From NCBI RefSeq assembly GCF_000151105.2, contig NC_014804.1:1302001-1366000 (forward strand): a stretch of 64,000 nt of DNA, written 5' to 3'. This document shows, piece after piece, positions 47,287-56,855 of this stretch; the first letter of the stretch is position 1, and each line of letters opens with the position of its first letter. A program made the translations under genes and the position numbers. The notes beneath the pieces were generated by a model. It saw only the letters and a list, made by a program, of their open reading frames with translations. It ran no database searches and was not told the origin of the DNA. Source of the stretch: Thermococcus barophilus MP. Lineage in GTDB: Archaea > Methanobacteriota_B > Thermococci > Thermococcales > Thermococcaceae.

Positions 47287-48573
47287 TCATTTTAAATCTA
47301 TCGGCGAATACTTTATTTCAACGCCCAGCTTTGTCAGACTCTTAATCATTCCAACCTGGATGTAGGCTAAAATCTTTGTAGCTTCCCCATATTCGATATC
47401 AAGAATCTCTCCAATTGAATTTATTAAGGCAATGACCTGTGAGACCTTCCCTTTCTCTTTAACAACTATCTCAAAGGACTTGTACTTAGGCAAGGTTAAA
47501 ATTGCCCTTTCCAAGGCTCTATAAAGCTCTTCCAGCCGATTAAGCTTTGCTGATATGCTGACAACATCAAAAATAACGACTCCCCTTTTATCTGCAAGCT
47601 CTTTAATTGCTCCTTTTTTGTCTTCAACATCAACATTTGTCGTTAAGTCCTGCTTATTTAGAACAACAATTATCGGCTTGTCTAACGCTTTAAGCTCTCT
47701 CAGAATTTTAAGAGAAGCCAAAAACTTCCTTTTAATTTCACTCCACGGTTCGCTCACGTCCAAAACAAGAAGAATTATATCAGCTTTCGTTATCTCCTCA
47801 AGGGTTGAGTGAAATGCCTCAACAATAAAAGGCGGCAGATCATCTATAAATCCAACTGTGTCTGTTACCAAGACTCTCTTTTGATTAACTTTAAATCTCC
47901 TTGTTGTGGTGTCAAGGGTTGTAAACATTTGATCTTTAGCTGGAATTTCTTCTCTCGCCAAAGCATTCAAGAGCGTGGATTTTCCAGCATTGGTGTATCC
48001 GGCTAAAGCAACTATGATGAATCCGACTTCTTCTCTTCGTTTTCTTTTGACTTCTCTGTCCTCCCTGATTCTCTCAAGTTCCTTTCTTATTTTACCCATT
48101 CTGTAGCGAATGTGCTTCAGATACTGGTGAATCTGATACTCACCCATACCTTTAAAACCCGGCTGTTCACCCATCTTTGCCCTTCTAATTGCCTCTCTAA
48201 CGAGAGGCAGCTCATACCTCAAATTAGCAAGCTCAACTTGCAGCTTTGCTTCTTTAGAATGTGCTCTCTTTTCGAAAATTTCAAGGACAAGCTGCCACTT
48301 GTCTATAATATCCACCCTGAGCTCTTTTGCAATATTAAAAGCCTGAGATGGTGTGAGCTGATTTGCAAAGATCACCTTGTCCGGTTTAAGCTCTTCTGCC
48401 AACTTTTTGATCTCTTGAAGTTTTCCCGGACCAATATTGTACTTTGGATGTTCTTCTCTAACTTGCTCAACTATTGCAAGAACTTCATAACCCGCACTAC
48501 GCAGAAGCTCCTCAAATTCCGCTTTGTTTATCCTTTTTCTTGGTGAATGTCTAATAACACCAATTGCCTTCAT
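47287..48573 (-). CDS. hflX: GTPase HflX
   Basis: A 428-residue ribosome-associated GTPase. An N-terminal glycine-rich HflX domain (HPKYNIGPGKLQEIKKL) and helical linker precede the G domain with G1 GYTNAGKSTLLNAL, the G2/G3 region (TTLDTTTRRF, DTVGFIDDLPP) and G4 NKQD. HflX proteins rescue or split stalled ribosomes. Start ATG at 48573. Convergent with the phosphate transporter, 6 bp apart. Confidence 0.96.
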   Translation of the reverse strand: MKAIGVIRHSPRKRINKAEFEELLRSAGYEVLAIVEQVREEHPKYNIGPGKLQEIKKLAEELKPDKVIFANQLTPSQAFNIAKELRVDIIDKWQLVLEIFEKRAHSKEAKLQVELANLRYELPLVREAIRRAKMGEQPGFKGMGEYQIHQYLKHIRYRMGKIRKELERIREDREVKRKRREEVGFIIVALAGYTNAGKSTLLNALAREEIPAKDQMFTTLDTTTRRFKVNQKRVLVTDTVGFIDDLPPFIVEAFHSTLEEITKADIILLVLDVSEPWSEIKRKFLASLKILRELKALDKPIIVVLNKQDLTTNVDVEDKKGAIKELADKRGVVIFDVVSISAKLNRLEELYRALERAILTLPKYKSFEIVVKEKGKVSQVIALINSIGEILDIEYGEATKILAYIQVGMIKSLTKLGVEIKYSPIDLK

Positions 48574-48639
48574 CGAGTTGAGCTAACATATGGAGGTTTA
48601 TATTCTTTTGGAATAAAAACATGATATTAAAAAGAGCAT

Positions 48640-48981
48640 CTAAGTCTCTTGAAGCTTTAGAATAGCCTCTGCCAAATCTCCCTTTGTTTCCTCTAAAGCT
48701 TTTTTGGCGGTTTCGTAATCAACACCAGTTTGCTCCATGACAAGCTTAATGTCCTCTTCTGGGATATTAACAACTTCTCTAACCTCTTCCTTGCCCACTA
48801 TCTGGTAGCTTTTCTCTCCCATTGCAACAATTGCAGTAACAACTGGCTCCCTGATTATAATTTCCTTATTTTCAAACCGTATCACGACTTCTTTAACCCC
48901 TTCAAGCTCCTCCATCTTTATACCAAGCTGCTTCATCATCCTCTTCATCTGCTTTGGGTTCATGCCTTTCATTGGAAACAT
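48640..48981 (-). CDS. nac: Nascent polypeptide-associated complex protein
   Basis: A 113-residue archaeal NAC, homologue of eukaryotic alpha-NAC. The basic N-terminus ([22 protein letters not shown]) contacts the ribosome, the NAC beta domain follows ([20 protein letters not shown]), and a C-terminal UBA domain ends the protein ([24 protein letters not shown]). Start ATG follows AGGTGGTG. Homodimeric chaperone at the tunnel exit, complementing SRP. Confidence 0.97.
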   Translation of the reverse strand: MFPMKGMNPKQMKRMMKQLGIKMEELEGVKEVVIRFENKEIIIREPVVTAIVAMGEKSYQIVGKEEVREVVNIPEEDIKLVMEQTGVDYETAKKALEETKGDLAEAILKLQET

Positions 48982-49059
48982 TCACACCACCTACAAAGGC
49001 TCATGGATACAAGGTATTTATAGTTAGCGTGAAAAAGTTATTGAAAAGGTGCAACTTTT

Positions 49060-50076
49060 TCATTCCGGAAACTTCGATGTCTCTTCATTAGCTTTCATTA
49101 TCTTTTTTCTGTATTCCTCATATTTCTTCCTTGCCTCTTCTGCCTTATCTTTCTCACCAAGATACTCATAGGCTTCAGCCACATGCTTCCACCACATTGG
49201 ATCTTCTTCTGCCTCTTTCAAGCAGTATTCAAGGAACTTCTGATAAGCCTCTTTCGCAAGTTCTTCTTTTCCAAGCTTTCTTGCTATGTTCCCAACATCT
49301 TCCCAGAACACTCCCTCTTCTTGAGCTTCCTTCATATAGTAGTCCAAAGCCCTCTGCCATGCTTCCTTAGCCTTTTCCTCCTTTCCAAGTTCCTCATAGA
49401 GCTTTGCAACATCTTCCCAGAACCAGGGCTCCTCCTCAGCATATCTTTCCAAAGCCTTTGCAGCCCTCTCCATGTTTCCAGCTTTCTTCCAATACTCATG
49501 AGCCTCTTTTAGATAGTATGTGTCCCTCTCCTTCTCATAGAGCTGCTCATAAATTTCGGCAGCCTTTTCGTATTTCTCAGCTTTCTCGTATGCCCACGCT
49601 GCACTCTCCATCCATCCGAGCTTTTCATACATTTCAGCAGCCTTTAAGTAATTGCCCTTCTTCTCGTACTTTCTGGCAGCTGCTTTGTATTTGCCCATTT
49701 TTTCAAGCTTCTCTGCAGAGCGGAATCTGTCTGCCAAACTCAAGTCAGGCTCGCTTATGTACCATATCCCGAAAGCCAACCCCAAAATGAACAAAACTAT
49801 TATTCCCCCAACAACCTTAAGCTTCTGCCAGGTTATGCTCAAATAAGTTGCATAGGCACTGAGAGCTGTTGGCACTAATAGATAAGCTGCATACTTCCAG
49901 CTTTCTGCATATAGAGTAAGCACAAGGAAGAAACCAAGCATCAGAGTCAGTCCCAAAAATCCCAAGCTGAGAACAATCCTGACAAGCATCCAGAAACCCC
50001 ATTTGTAAACTATTCCCCCAGCTATTGCAATTATCAGTACCAAAAATCCTATTATGTAAAGCTTTAGCTTGTCCAT
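49060..50076 (-). CDS. Membrane-anchored TPR-repeat protein
   Basis: A 338-residue protein with about four N-terminal membrane helices (residues 5-110) and a cytosolic array of seven or so 33-37-residue TPR-like repeats (FRSAEKLEKMGKYKAAARKYEKKG, AAWAYEKAEKYEKAAEIYEQ and on). It is likely a scaffold; no enzymatic motif is seen. It overlaps ogt by 13 bp at its start. A short inverted repeat (GAAAAAGTT/AACTTTTTC, 49031-49061) spans its stop and may act as a terminator. Confidence 0.85.
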   Translation of the reverse strand: MDKLKLYIIGFLVLIIAIAGGIVYKWGFWMLVRIVLSLGFLGLTLMLGFFLVLTLYAESWKYAAYLLVPTALSAYATYLSITWQKLKVVGGIIVLFILGLAFGIWYISEPDLSLADRFRSAEKLEKMGKYKAAARKYEKKGNYLKAAEMYEKLGWMESAAWAYEKAEKYEKAAEIYEQLYEKERDTYYLKEAHEYWKKAGNMERAAKALERYAEEEPWFWEDVAKLYEELGKEEKAKEAWQRALDYYMKEAQEEGVFWEDVGNIARKLGKEELAKEAYQKFLEYCLKEAEEDPMWWKHVAEAYEYLGEKDKAEEARKKYEEYRKKIMKANEETSKFPE

Positions 50077-50591
50077 CCTTTCACCCCCTCTATCTCAAGT
50101 AAAAACTGCTTGTACTCCCTTTTCGGTGTATAATCACCTAATCCTGATTTTAAAACAACCCTGTGACATGGAACGATTATTGGATAGGGATTCCTTTTCA
50201 TAGCATTCCCTACAGCCCTTGGAGATGTTGACAGCATTTTAGCGAGTTCTCCATAGGTTATGACGCTTCCTCTTTTAACTTTTTTTGTCAAAACCTCATA
50301 AACTTTCTTTTCAAAGGGGGTAACCCCTCTGAAGCTCAGGAATCTCAGAGCATCTTGGTTTTCAATATCACCAACCAGCACGTTATAAACAATCTTTGGA
50401 TAATCACTTTTTTCTTCAGCTAAATTTACTGAAACATTTCTACGCTCGAGAAGAGCTTTTAATGAGTTTATTCGCTCCATAAGGTATTCACAACCATCCA
50501 AAGAAAAAGTTACTCCATCAATTTTCTCCTCAAAGAATACAGCGATCCAGATTTCTCGCCCAAAGATTTCAAACTTCTCAATGCTTATCAT
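50064..50591 (-). CDS. ogt: Methylated-DNA-protein-cysteine methyltransferase
   Basis: Suicide repair protein for O6-alkylguanine, 175 residues. The DNA-binding helix-turn-helix with Arg finger (YGELAKMLSTSPRAVGNAMKRNP) and the active-site Cys in IIVPCHRVVLKSG are intact, with the N-terminal domain typical of the Thermococcus MGMT (MISIEKFEIFGREIWI). I chose ATG 50591, six bases after GAGGT plus ATGAAA; the ATG at 50597 is too close to it. It overlaps the SPOUT methylase gene by 14 bp. Confidence 0.96.
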   Translation of the reverse strand: MISIEKFEIFGREIWIAVFFEEKIDGVTFSLDGCEYLMERINSLKALLERRNVSVNLAEEKSDYPKIVYNVLVGDIENQDALRFLSFRGVTPFEKKVYEVLTKKVKRGSVITYGELAKMLSTSPRAVGNAMKRNPYPIIVPCHRVVLKSGLGDYTPKREYKQFLLEIEGVKGWTS

Positions 50592-51315
50592 TTTCATACC
50601 TCTTGATTTTTTCGATTGCCAGCCTTAAAGGGCCATATAGGGAGTAGATCTCCCTTGCATATATGAACGACCTGCCAATGACACGGCGTAACATTATGGT
50701 AAAGTATTTCCGCCTTATTGGGTCTTTTGGATAATTTAGGGTTTCCAAAAGCTCGCTCCAGTATTTAACCAAAATGTCCTTCTCTTCTCTGGTAGCTTTT
50801 CTTAAATGCCTGTTCTCTTCTGTGGAGATTTCCGCTTTTACCCGCTGCTTGTAAATCTCATAGAGAACAACAGCAACAGCATGGCTTAGGTTCATCACAG
50901 GATACTCCTCACTTGTCGGGATTGTAACTGTAAAGTCCATTTTTTCCAGTTCTTCATTGCTCAGGCCTTTGCTTTCCCTGCCAAAGAAAATCCCAATTTT
51001 GCCACCGTATAAAAAGGCTCTCTTTGCAAACTCCTCAGGACTTATAGGCGTCCTCTCAGGAAGATAAACCTTACCGCTTATCCCTGTTGTTCCCACAGCC
51101 ACATCAACGATTTTCAATGCTTCATCTACGGTTTTGACTATTTTTGCATTTTCCAAGACATCTTTGGCGTGCATCGCAAATTTATACGCCTCACCCCTAA
51201 GTTCCGGCGGATTAACTAATATCAGCTCTTTAACGTCAAAATTTTTCATTGCCCTTGCAACAAAACCAATGTTCATCTGATACTCTGGCTCCACTAAAAT
51301 CACTGCAACTTTCAT
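50578..51315 (-). CDS. SPOUT-class RNA methyltransferase (TrmJ-like)
   Basis: A 245-residue SpoU/TrmJ-type ribose 2'-O-methyltransferase. The trefoil-knot motifs are clear: ILVEPEYQMNIGFVARAMKNF, then GKIGIFFGRESKGLSNEEL and TIPTSEEYPVMNLSHAVAVVLYEI. In archaea TrmJ methylates C32 of tRNA. The C-terminal helical extension (about residues 165-245) probably aids RNA binding. Heads an operon with ogt and the TPR gene, linked by overlapping starts. Confidence 0.93.
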   Translation of the reverse strand: MKVAVILVEPEYQMNIGFVARAMKNFDVKELILVNPPELRGEAYKFAMHAKDVLENAKIVKTVDEALKIVDVAVGTTGISGKVYLPERTPISPEEFAKRAFLYGGKIGIFFGRESKGLSNEELEKMDFTVTIPTSEEYPVMNLSHAVAVVLYEIYKQRVKAEISTEENRHLRKATREEKDILVKYWSELLETLNYPKDPIRRKYFTIMLRRVIGRSFIYAREIYSLYGPLRLAIEKIKRYENDKH

Positions 51316-51367
51316 TTTTATCAGAAAGGATTTAAGGGAAAGGATTAAAAATGCTTGCGGTGGGAGA

Positions 51368-52036
51368 ATGAAAAGAGAGAAGCTTGCATTATTGATATAC
51401 CTTTCAGCTTTTGTAATCTCGCTCTACATGCTGCTCAGTATTGGGATAGTAATCCTAACAAATGAAGCAATAGTTCTGGGAAAAAGTGTAGAAGGAAATA
51501 CCCTGCTCATGATGGAGATACCAACTATTGCATTAATTCTCTTATCCCTCTCATACCTCAAGAGAAAAGCAAGGTTTTTTGCTGGCATCTCTCTATTTTC
51601 AGCCTTTGTTCTGATGATTGTTCAAAGAGCAGATATCCCTATCCATGTAATTCCCCTTGCCGGGCTTGTGCTTTCTCTATTTGCACTCACGGTTGGTTTT
51701 CCAAAAGACAAGCAGCAGGTCAGCTTAAGTGAGAGAATGATAAATATTGTCATAGGGATAGCATCAATATTTGCACTTGTAAGGGCATGGAATTTTGTCT
51801 GGCCCAATGAGGTAAAACCATTGATATTCCTACTTGGAGCAATTGGTGCATTGTTGATGCTTTTCAAGAACAGGGTAATATCAAGCGGAGGAATACCTCT
51901 TTTGGTAACTTTTTATTGCTCAGTCACATATGCTCTATATGCACTCAACCACAATTTGTACGGACAGATTTTCTGGGCAGCCTCAGTTGTTCTGATTGCA
52001 TATTCCCTAATTCCCTTAAGAAAGCTTTTGAGGTGA
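51368..52036 (+). CDS. Polytopic membrane protein, unrecognised
   Basis: A 222-residue protein with about seven hydrophobic helices. I do not recognise a family; it lacks conserved charged motifs within the membrane spans. Start ATG follows GGTGGGAG. It ends 4 bp before the panE pseudogene and is probably co-transcribed with it. Confidence 0.75.
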   Translation: MKREKLALLIYLSAFVISLYMLLSIGIVILTNEAIVLGKSVEGNTLLMMEIPTIALILLSLSYLKRKARFFAGISLFSAFVLMIVQRADIPIHVIPLAGLVLSLFALTVGFPKDKQQVSLSERMINIVIGIASIFALVRAWNFVWPNEVKPLIFLLGAIGALLMLFKNRVISSGGIPLLVTFYCSVTYALYALNHNLYGQIFWAASVVLIAYSLIPLRKLLR

Positions 52037-52040
52037 GAAA

Positions 52041-52935
52041 ATGAAAATTTGCATACTTGGAGCTGGTTCAATAGGTTCTCTTTTCGGTGCTATATTAGCA
52101 AGAGCCGGAAATGATGTAACACTTATAGGCCGAGAGGAACACATGAGAGCAATAAATGATAAGGGGCTCAAAATCATTGGTGTTGAAGAGTTTACAGTCC
52201 ATCCAAAAGCCGTAACTTACGCTCCTGAATATGAACCGGATTTGATAATACTGGCAACAAAATCATACTCCACGGCCTATGCCTTGAGCTGTGCCAAGCA
52301 CTGCATCGGAAAGAAAACATGGATTTTGAGCATACAAAATGGACTTGGCAATGAAGACCTGGCATTAAAATACACAAAAAACGTTCTTGGGGGAATAACG
52401 ACAAACGGGGCAATGCTTGAAGAGTGGGAGTTATTAAGTGGACAGGTAAGGGATACAAAAATCGGGGTTTACCCTAAGGAAAGACAATTGCTGAAAAGTT
52501 GCAAAGTGTTTAACGATGCCGCATGACACTCAAGTAAGCGAAAACATAATAGGATGGAAGTGGATTAAAGCATTGGTGAATTCTGCAATTAATCCCGTTG
52601 GTGCTCTGCTTGAAGTTAAAAACGGATTTCTGCTTGAGAACGAACATCTGTTGGCAATTTTAATGGAAATTGTAAAAGAGGGATGCAGGGTTGCAATGCA
52701 GTGGGGAGTTGAGTTTGAGGAGCATCCCCTTGAAATCCTCATAGATACCCTTGAGAGAACTCGCGAGAACTACAATTCAATGCTCCAAGATTTAAAGAGA
52801 GGCAAAAAGACTGAGATTGACTACATAAACGGGAAAATAGTCGAATATGCAGAAAACATTGGCCTTTCAGCTCCAATGAACAATCTGCTTTGGGCACTGA
52901 TAAAGGCAAAGGAGTTGTTAACGCAAAGTAAATAA
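52041..52935 (+). pseudogene. panE: 2-dehydropantoate 2-reductase, split by two single-base deletions
   Basis: The N-terminal Rossmann half (KICILGAGSIGSLFGAILARAG, ILATKSYST, SIQNGLGNE) ends at a TGA at 52524. The C-terminal half ([24 protein letters not shown], with the catalytic Lys) continues in another frame from about 52535. Between them the third frame reads ATG ACA CTC AAG, which fits the expected AGMTLKVSENI. One missing G in GCCGCATG and one in CAAGTAAG would restore the gene. Both losses are from predicted GG doublets. Either a recent pseudogene or sequencing errors. An intact enzyme would reduce ketopantoate for CoA synthesis. Confidence 0.88.
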
Positions 52936-52969
52936 AGCAACCCATGAATATTAATGTGGGGGATGAAGA

Positions 52970-53617
52970 ATGCCAATATTTGGAGGAAAGGAAAGCAATG
53001 TATTTGAGGCAATAAACAGGCATTTAGAAATGGTAGGGCTCACATTGGAAAAACTCAATGAAATGATAAGGATTTATCTTGAGGGAGACTTTGAAAAAGC
53101 CGAGGATTTGATGAGAGAAGTAGAAAATTATGAAAGGGAAGCAGACACCCTCAGGAGAGAGATAGAAACCATGCTATATCAAGGAGCCTTTCTTCCTGCA
53201 AATAGAGGGGATTATGTTAGACTTTCTGAGCTGATAGACAATACAGCTGATGCTGCCGAGAGTGCAGCTCATGTCCTAATTCTTGCTAAACCAAAAGTTC
53301 CGAAGGAGCTCAAAGAGGAAATCATGCAGCTTGTAGATGCATCATTAAAAACATATGAATACGTCAGAAAGGCAGTTGAACTGCTGAATGAGGACGTTAA
53401 TGAAGCGCTTGAGTATGCAAAGAAAACAGAAGAGCAGGAAGAAAATGCTGACAAGCTTGAATATGACATCCTTAAAAAGATGTTTGAAAGCGAAAAGATA
53501 ACAACATACGCAAAGCTGATATGGAATCAGGTTATAACTAAAATCGGAGACATTGCAGATAGGGCTGAAGACGCTTCAGACCAGGTTATGCTGATGGCAA
53601 TAAAAAGGAGGGGTTGA
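52970..53617 (+). CDS. DUF47 (PhoU-like) protein
   Basis: A 215-residue all-helical protein of the DUF47/TIGR00153 family (NVFEAINRHLEMVGLTLEKL, YEREADTLRREIETMLYQGAFLPANRGDYVRLSELIDNTADAAESAAH), which is usually paired with PiT phosphate transporters and thought to regulate them. Here the transporter gene is 5.7 kb upstream. Start ATG follows GGGGGATG. It precedes serA by 1 bp, an unusual coupling of phosphate control and serine metabolism. Confidence 0.93.
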   Translation: MPIFGGKESNVFEAINRHLEMVGLTLEKLNEMIRIYLEGDFEKAEDLMREVENYEREADTLRREIETMLYQGAFLPANRGDYVRLSELIDNTADAAESAAHVLILAKPKVPKELKEEIMQLVDASLKTYEYVRKAVELLNEDVNEALEYAKKTEEQEENADKLEYDILKKMFESEKITTYAKLIWNQVITKIGDIADRAEDASDQVMLMAIKRRG

Positions 53618-53618
53618 G

Positions 53619-54542
53619 ATGAAGGTTTTGGTTGCTGCTCCATTACATCCAAAGGCTATTGAGCTTTTGAAGAATGAAGGATTTGAAGTTGTCTATGAAG
53701 AGTATCCAGATGAAGAGAGACTCATCGAGCTTGCGAAGGATGTTGATGCTATAATCGTCAGAAGCAAGCCAAAAGTTACAAGAAAGGTCATTGAAGCAGC
53801 AGAAAAGCTCAAAGTAATCGGAAGGGCTGGGGTTGGTCTTGACAACATTGACCTTGAAGCCGCCAAAGAAAAAGGAATTGAAGTTGTAAATTCACCAGCG
53901 GCATCAAGCAGAAGTGTTGCAGAACTAACTTGGGCTCTGATCTTAGCGGTTGCAAGAAAAGTTGCCTTTGCCGACAGAAAGATGAGGGAAGGAGTCTGGG
54001 CAAAGAAGCAGTGTATGGGGATTGAGCTTGAAGGTAAGACTATTGGAATCATAGGATTCGGAAGAATTGGCTACAACGTTGCAAAGATAGCAAAGGGCTT
54101 TGGGATGAGGATTCTCCTTTATGATGTAATCAAGAATTACGAAAGAGCTGAAGAAGTGGGAGGAAAGTTCGTTGAGCTTGAGGAGCTTTTGAAGGAAAGT
54201 GACGTTGTAACAATTCACGTTCCTCTCTTAGACAGCACATATCACTTAATTGATGAGGAAAAGCTCAAGCTCATGAAAAAGAACGCAATCCTGATTAACC
54301 CAGCGAGAGGGCCAATAGTCGATACAGAGGCATTGGTCAAAGCCCTTAAAGAAGGCTGGATTTATGGGGCTGGGTTGGATGTCTTCGAAGAAGAACCGCT
54401 TCCAAAAGATCACCCGCTCACAAAGCTTGACAATGTCGTCCTGACACCTCACATCGGAGCAGGCACTTGGGAAGCTCAAGAAAGAGCTGGCGTCCAAGTT
54501 GTAGAGAAGGTCGTGGAGATTCTTAAGCAGAAAGCATCCTGA
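53619..54542 (+). CDS. serA: D-3-phosphoglycerate dehydrogenase
   Basis: First enzyme of serine synthesis, 307 residues, of the short type lacking ACT domains. NAD motif IGIIGFGRIGYNVAKIAKGFG, catalytic Arg/Glu/His region (INPARGPIVDTEALVKALKEG, DVFEEEPLP, LTPHIGAGTWEAQERAG) and N-terminal RAGVGLDNIDLEAAKEKGIEV match the family. Start ATG follows GGAGGGGTTG. Length and intact residues support an active enzyme, although glyoxylate or hydroxypyruvate reductases share the fold. Confidence 0.94.
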   Translation: MKVLVAAPLHPKAIELLKNEGFEVVYEEYPDEERLIELAKDVDAIIVRSKPKVTRKVIEAAEKLKVIGRAGVGLDNIDLEAAKEKGIEVVNSPAASSRSVAELTWALILAVARKVAFADRKMREGVWAKKQCMGIELEGKTIGIIGFGRIGYNVAKIAKGFGMRILLYDVIKNYERAEEVGGKFVELEELLKESDVVTIHVPLLDSTYHLIDEEKLKLMKKNAILINPARGPIVDTEALVKALKEGWIYGAGLDVFEEEPLPKDHPLTKLDNVVLTPHIGAGTWEAQERAGVQVVEKVVEILKQKAS

Positions 54543-54611
54543 ATTTTTCCCTATCCCTTTTTTATATGCGAAATCTTTAAATAACCAGCCTTATTTCTCA
54601 TCAATGGGTGT

Positions 54612-54688
54612 GGGCCGGTAGCTCAGCCTGGGAGAGCGCTGCCCTCGCAAGGCAGAGGCCGCGGGTTCAAATCCCGCCCGGTCCACCA
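54612..54688 (+). tRNA. tRNA-Ala (anticodon CGC)
   Basis: A complete cloverleaf: acceptor GGGCCGG/CCGGTCC including the G3-U70 alanine identity pair, anticodon stem CTGCC/GGCAG with loop CTCGCAA (CGC), T-arm GCGGGTTCAAATCCCGC, discriminator A and encoded CCA. No intron. A TATA element TCTTTAAATAACC lies about 30 bp upstream. Decodes GCG. Confidence 0.98.
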
Positions 54689-54819
54689 ATACCTGCTTCT
54701 CAGTATACTTCTCGGTTATATCCTCACCTCCACAAAAGATATCAAGGATTAGTCTTCCTCATGGACATTGTACACAAACATTAATAAGCCTCGTAACACA
54801 ATAACACATGGTGATATTT

Positions 54820-55923
54820 GTGGAAGTTGAGTTGCTGAAAAAGCTTGTTTCTACACCATCACATTTTGGTGAAGAGAAAGAAATTTCTGAATTTATAACA
54901 TCGTTTCTTGAGCCATATGCTAAGGTTGAAACTCAAGAGGTTGAAGGATTTGGAAGCAATGTAATTGCATATTTGAAAGGTGTTAAGAATACGGTCGTGC
55001 TTAACGGTCATATGGATACTGTTGGGTTAAGCGCTGGGTGGACGAAAAACCCGTGGGGTCAAATCGAAGGGGATAAATTTTATGGTCTTGGAAGTGCTGA
55101 CATGAAAGGCGGATTGGCAGCATTAATGAGCGTTTTTGCTGAAATCGCTGAGCTTTCTCGGAGAGAAAGACCTAACGTAATATTCACTGCCGTTGTTGAT
55201 GAAGAAGGTTATTCTCGGGGTACTTGGGAGCTGATTAAAAGCAAAAAGCTTGAAAAGGCTGATGTCGTTCTTGTGGGTGAGCCCACTAATGAAAAGCTTA
55301 TGCTTGGTGCAAGGGGAAGGTTTGTAATTCAAGTTAAGGCTTTCGGCAAAAAAGCCCACGCTGCAAGACCCGAGAATGGTATCAATGCAATAGAGGAGCT
55401 CTCAAAACTTCTTGCAAATTTGAATAGGGCAAAATTAAAAAAACATCGAAAACTGGGAAAAGGAAGCTTTTGCACTCTTGAAATAGAGGGAAAAGCTGAT
55501 GGATTGAGTGTTCCCGAATATGCAAAAGCCATTGTTGATAGGCATACTGTAGTTGGAGAAGACTGGGAATTTGTTAGAGAAACACTTGAAAAGCTTGCCC
55601 AAAAGCTTGAAATAAAAGCCAAGCTGAAAATTGAAAAATTCAAAAGACCCACCCCAGAGATGCTTCCCTATTACGTCAAAGAAAACCTCAAAGTTGTGAA
55701 GATATTTAAGCGGATATTCAAACAGAAAACAGGCAAAGATGTTGAAGTAACTTATGGGAAGAGCGTTGGGGACTTTAACTACTTTGGCACTTACTTGGGA
55801 AAGCCGACACTGGTTTTTGGTCCAATCGGAGGCAACTGGCATTCTGCCGATGAATGGGTCAGTATAAGCTCAGTAAAGAGGGTCAAGGAGATATACAGAG
55901 ACTTTTTGAAAGCTCTGGTTTAG
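54820..55923 (+). CDS. M20-family metallopeptidase (ArgE/DapE/LysK-like)
   Basis: A di-zinc deacylase/peptidase of about 367 residues. Metal ligands are visible in LNGHMDTVG, GSADMKGG, VDEEGYSRGT, GEPTNEK and GGNWHSADEWV. It could be an acetylornithine or LysW-lysine hydrolase or a carboxypeptidase; the absence of lysine or arginine genes nearby leaves this open. I favour GTG 54820 (MEVELLKKLVSTPS) because GGTGAT lies just upstream; ATG 54808 is possible but has no ribosome site. Confidence 0.9.
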   Translation: MEVELLKKLVSTPSHFGEEKEISEFITSFLEPYAKVETQEVEGFGSNVIAYLKGVKNTVVLNGHMDTVGLSAGWTKNPWGQIEGDKFYGLGSADMKGGLAALMSVFAEIAELSRRERPNVIFTAVVDEEGYSRGTWELIKSKKLEKADVVLVGEPTNEKLMLGARGRFVIQVKAFGKKAHAARPENGINAIEELSKLLANLNRAKLKKHRKLGKGSFCTLEIEGKADGLSVPEYAKAIVDRHTVVGEDWEFVRETLEKLAQKLEIKAKLKIEKFKRPTPEMLPYYVKENLKVVKIFKRIFKQKTGKDVEVTYGKSVGDFNYFGTYLGKPTLVFGPIGGNWHSADEWVSISSVKRVKEIYRDFLKALV

Positions 55924-55985
55924 TGCCTTTCTTTCTCTTTTGAATGAAACTTATTAACCACACAGCTGAAGGTTGATATAAGGTG

Positions 55986-56855
55986 GTGTCATTGGAGGAA
56001 AAGCTTACTGAGGCAGTTATTGAGGCAATTCGATTAGCCGCTACAAACCTTCCTGAAGATGTCATCAACGCAATTAAGGGGGCATATGAAAGGGAAGAAA
56101 GCAGAATTGCAAAATTTAATCTTGAGAACATTCTTAAATCAATTGAAATCGGCAAAAATGAGAGAATTCCCATCTGCCAAGATACTGGAACAATAACTTT
56201 TTTCGTTGAAGCCGGGATCAAAAATCCGTATCTTAGTGAAATTGGAGAAATTCTATTGGAAGCGACAAGAAGAGCTACACAAGAAATTCCCTTAAGGCCT
56301 AATGCTGTCGATGTTCTCACGAACAAAAATTCCGGGGACAATACTGGCAGGTTCGTGCCAATAATACACTGGGAGCTTGTTGAAGGGAACAGGATAAGAA
56401 TAGCAGTCCTGCCCAAAGGTGGAGGGAGTGAGAACTGCTCAGCTTTGGCAATGCTCAACCCAATCGAAGGCTTTGAAGGCGTCAAGCGTTTTATTGTGAA
56501 AAGGGTGAGAGAATGCGGAGGTAAACCCTGTCCGCCAGTGATTCTCGGCGTGGGAATTGGGGGAAGTGCAGATTTAGCTTTAAAACTCGCCAAAAAATCA
56601 CTTTTAAGACCTCTTGGAATGAGGCATGAAAACGAAAGAATTGCTCAATTGGAGGAAGAAATTCTTGATAAAGTCAACTCACTTGGAATTGGACCAATGG
56701 GCATGGGAGGTAGAACAACGGCTTTGGATGTTAAGATAGAATACGCCCACAGACATCCTGCATCACTTCCGGTGGGATTAATAATTCAGTGCTGGGCTCA
56801 CAGAAAAGCGTTCATTGAGGTTGATGAAAAGGGAAAAGTTAAGATTTGGCAGTAA
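55986..56855 (+). CDS. Fumarate hydratase class I, alpha subunit
   Basis: A 289-residue [4Fe-4S] hydro-lyase subunit. Cluster Cys are in PICQDTGTITFF, GGGSENCSALAMLNP and ECGGKPCPPVILGVGIGG, and VDVLTNKNSGDNTGRFVP is typical. The beta subunit, normally the next gene, is absent; a regulator runs convergently instead and overlaps by 17 bp. It might be a tartrate dehydratase alpha subunit. The start is uncertain among GTG 55983, GTG 55986 and TTG 55992, all next to AGGTGGTG. Confidence 0.92.
   Translation: MSLEEKLTEAVIEAIRLAATNLPEDVINAIKGAYEREESRIAKFNLENILKSIEIGKNERIPICQDTGTITFFVEAGIKNPYLSEIGEILLEATRRATQEIPLRPNAVDVLTNKNSGDNTGRFVPIIHWELVEGNRIRIAVLPKGGGSENCSALAMLNPIEGFEGVKRFIVKRVRECGGKPCPPVILGVGIGGSADLALKLAKKSLLRPLGMRHENERIAQLEEEILDKVNSLGIGPMGMGGRTTALDVKIEYAHRHPASLPVGLIIQCWAHRKAFIEVDEKGKVKIWQ

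Noticed and set aside
49031-49061. Inverted repeat GAAAAAGTT/AACTTTTTC as an intrinsic terminator
   Set aside because: AT-rich stem would be unstable at hyperthermophilic temperatures and overlaps a stop codon; noted only in the gene entry.
54700-54770. Possible minus-strand C/D sRNA with ATGAGGA and CTGA
   Set aside because: D'-C' spacing is too long, the ends do not pair and the internal boxes are weak.
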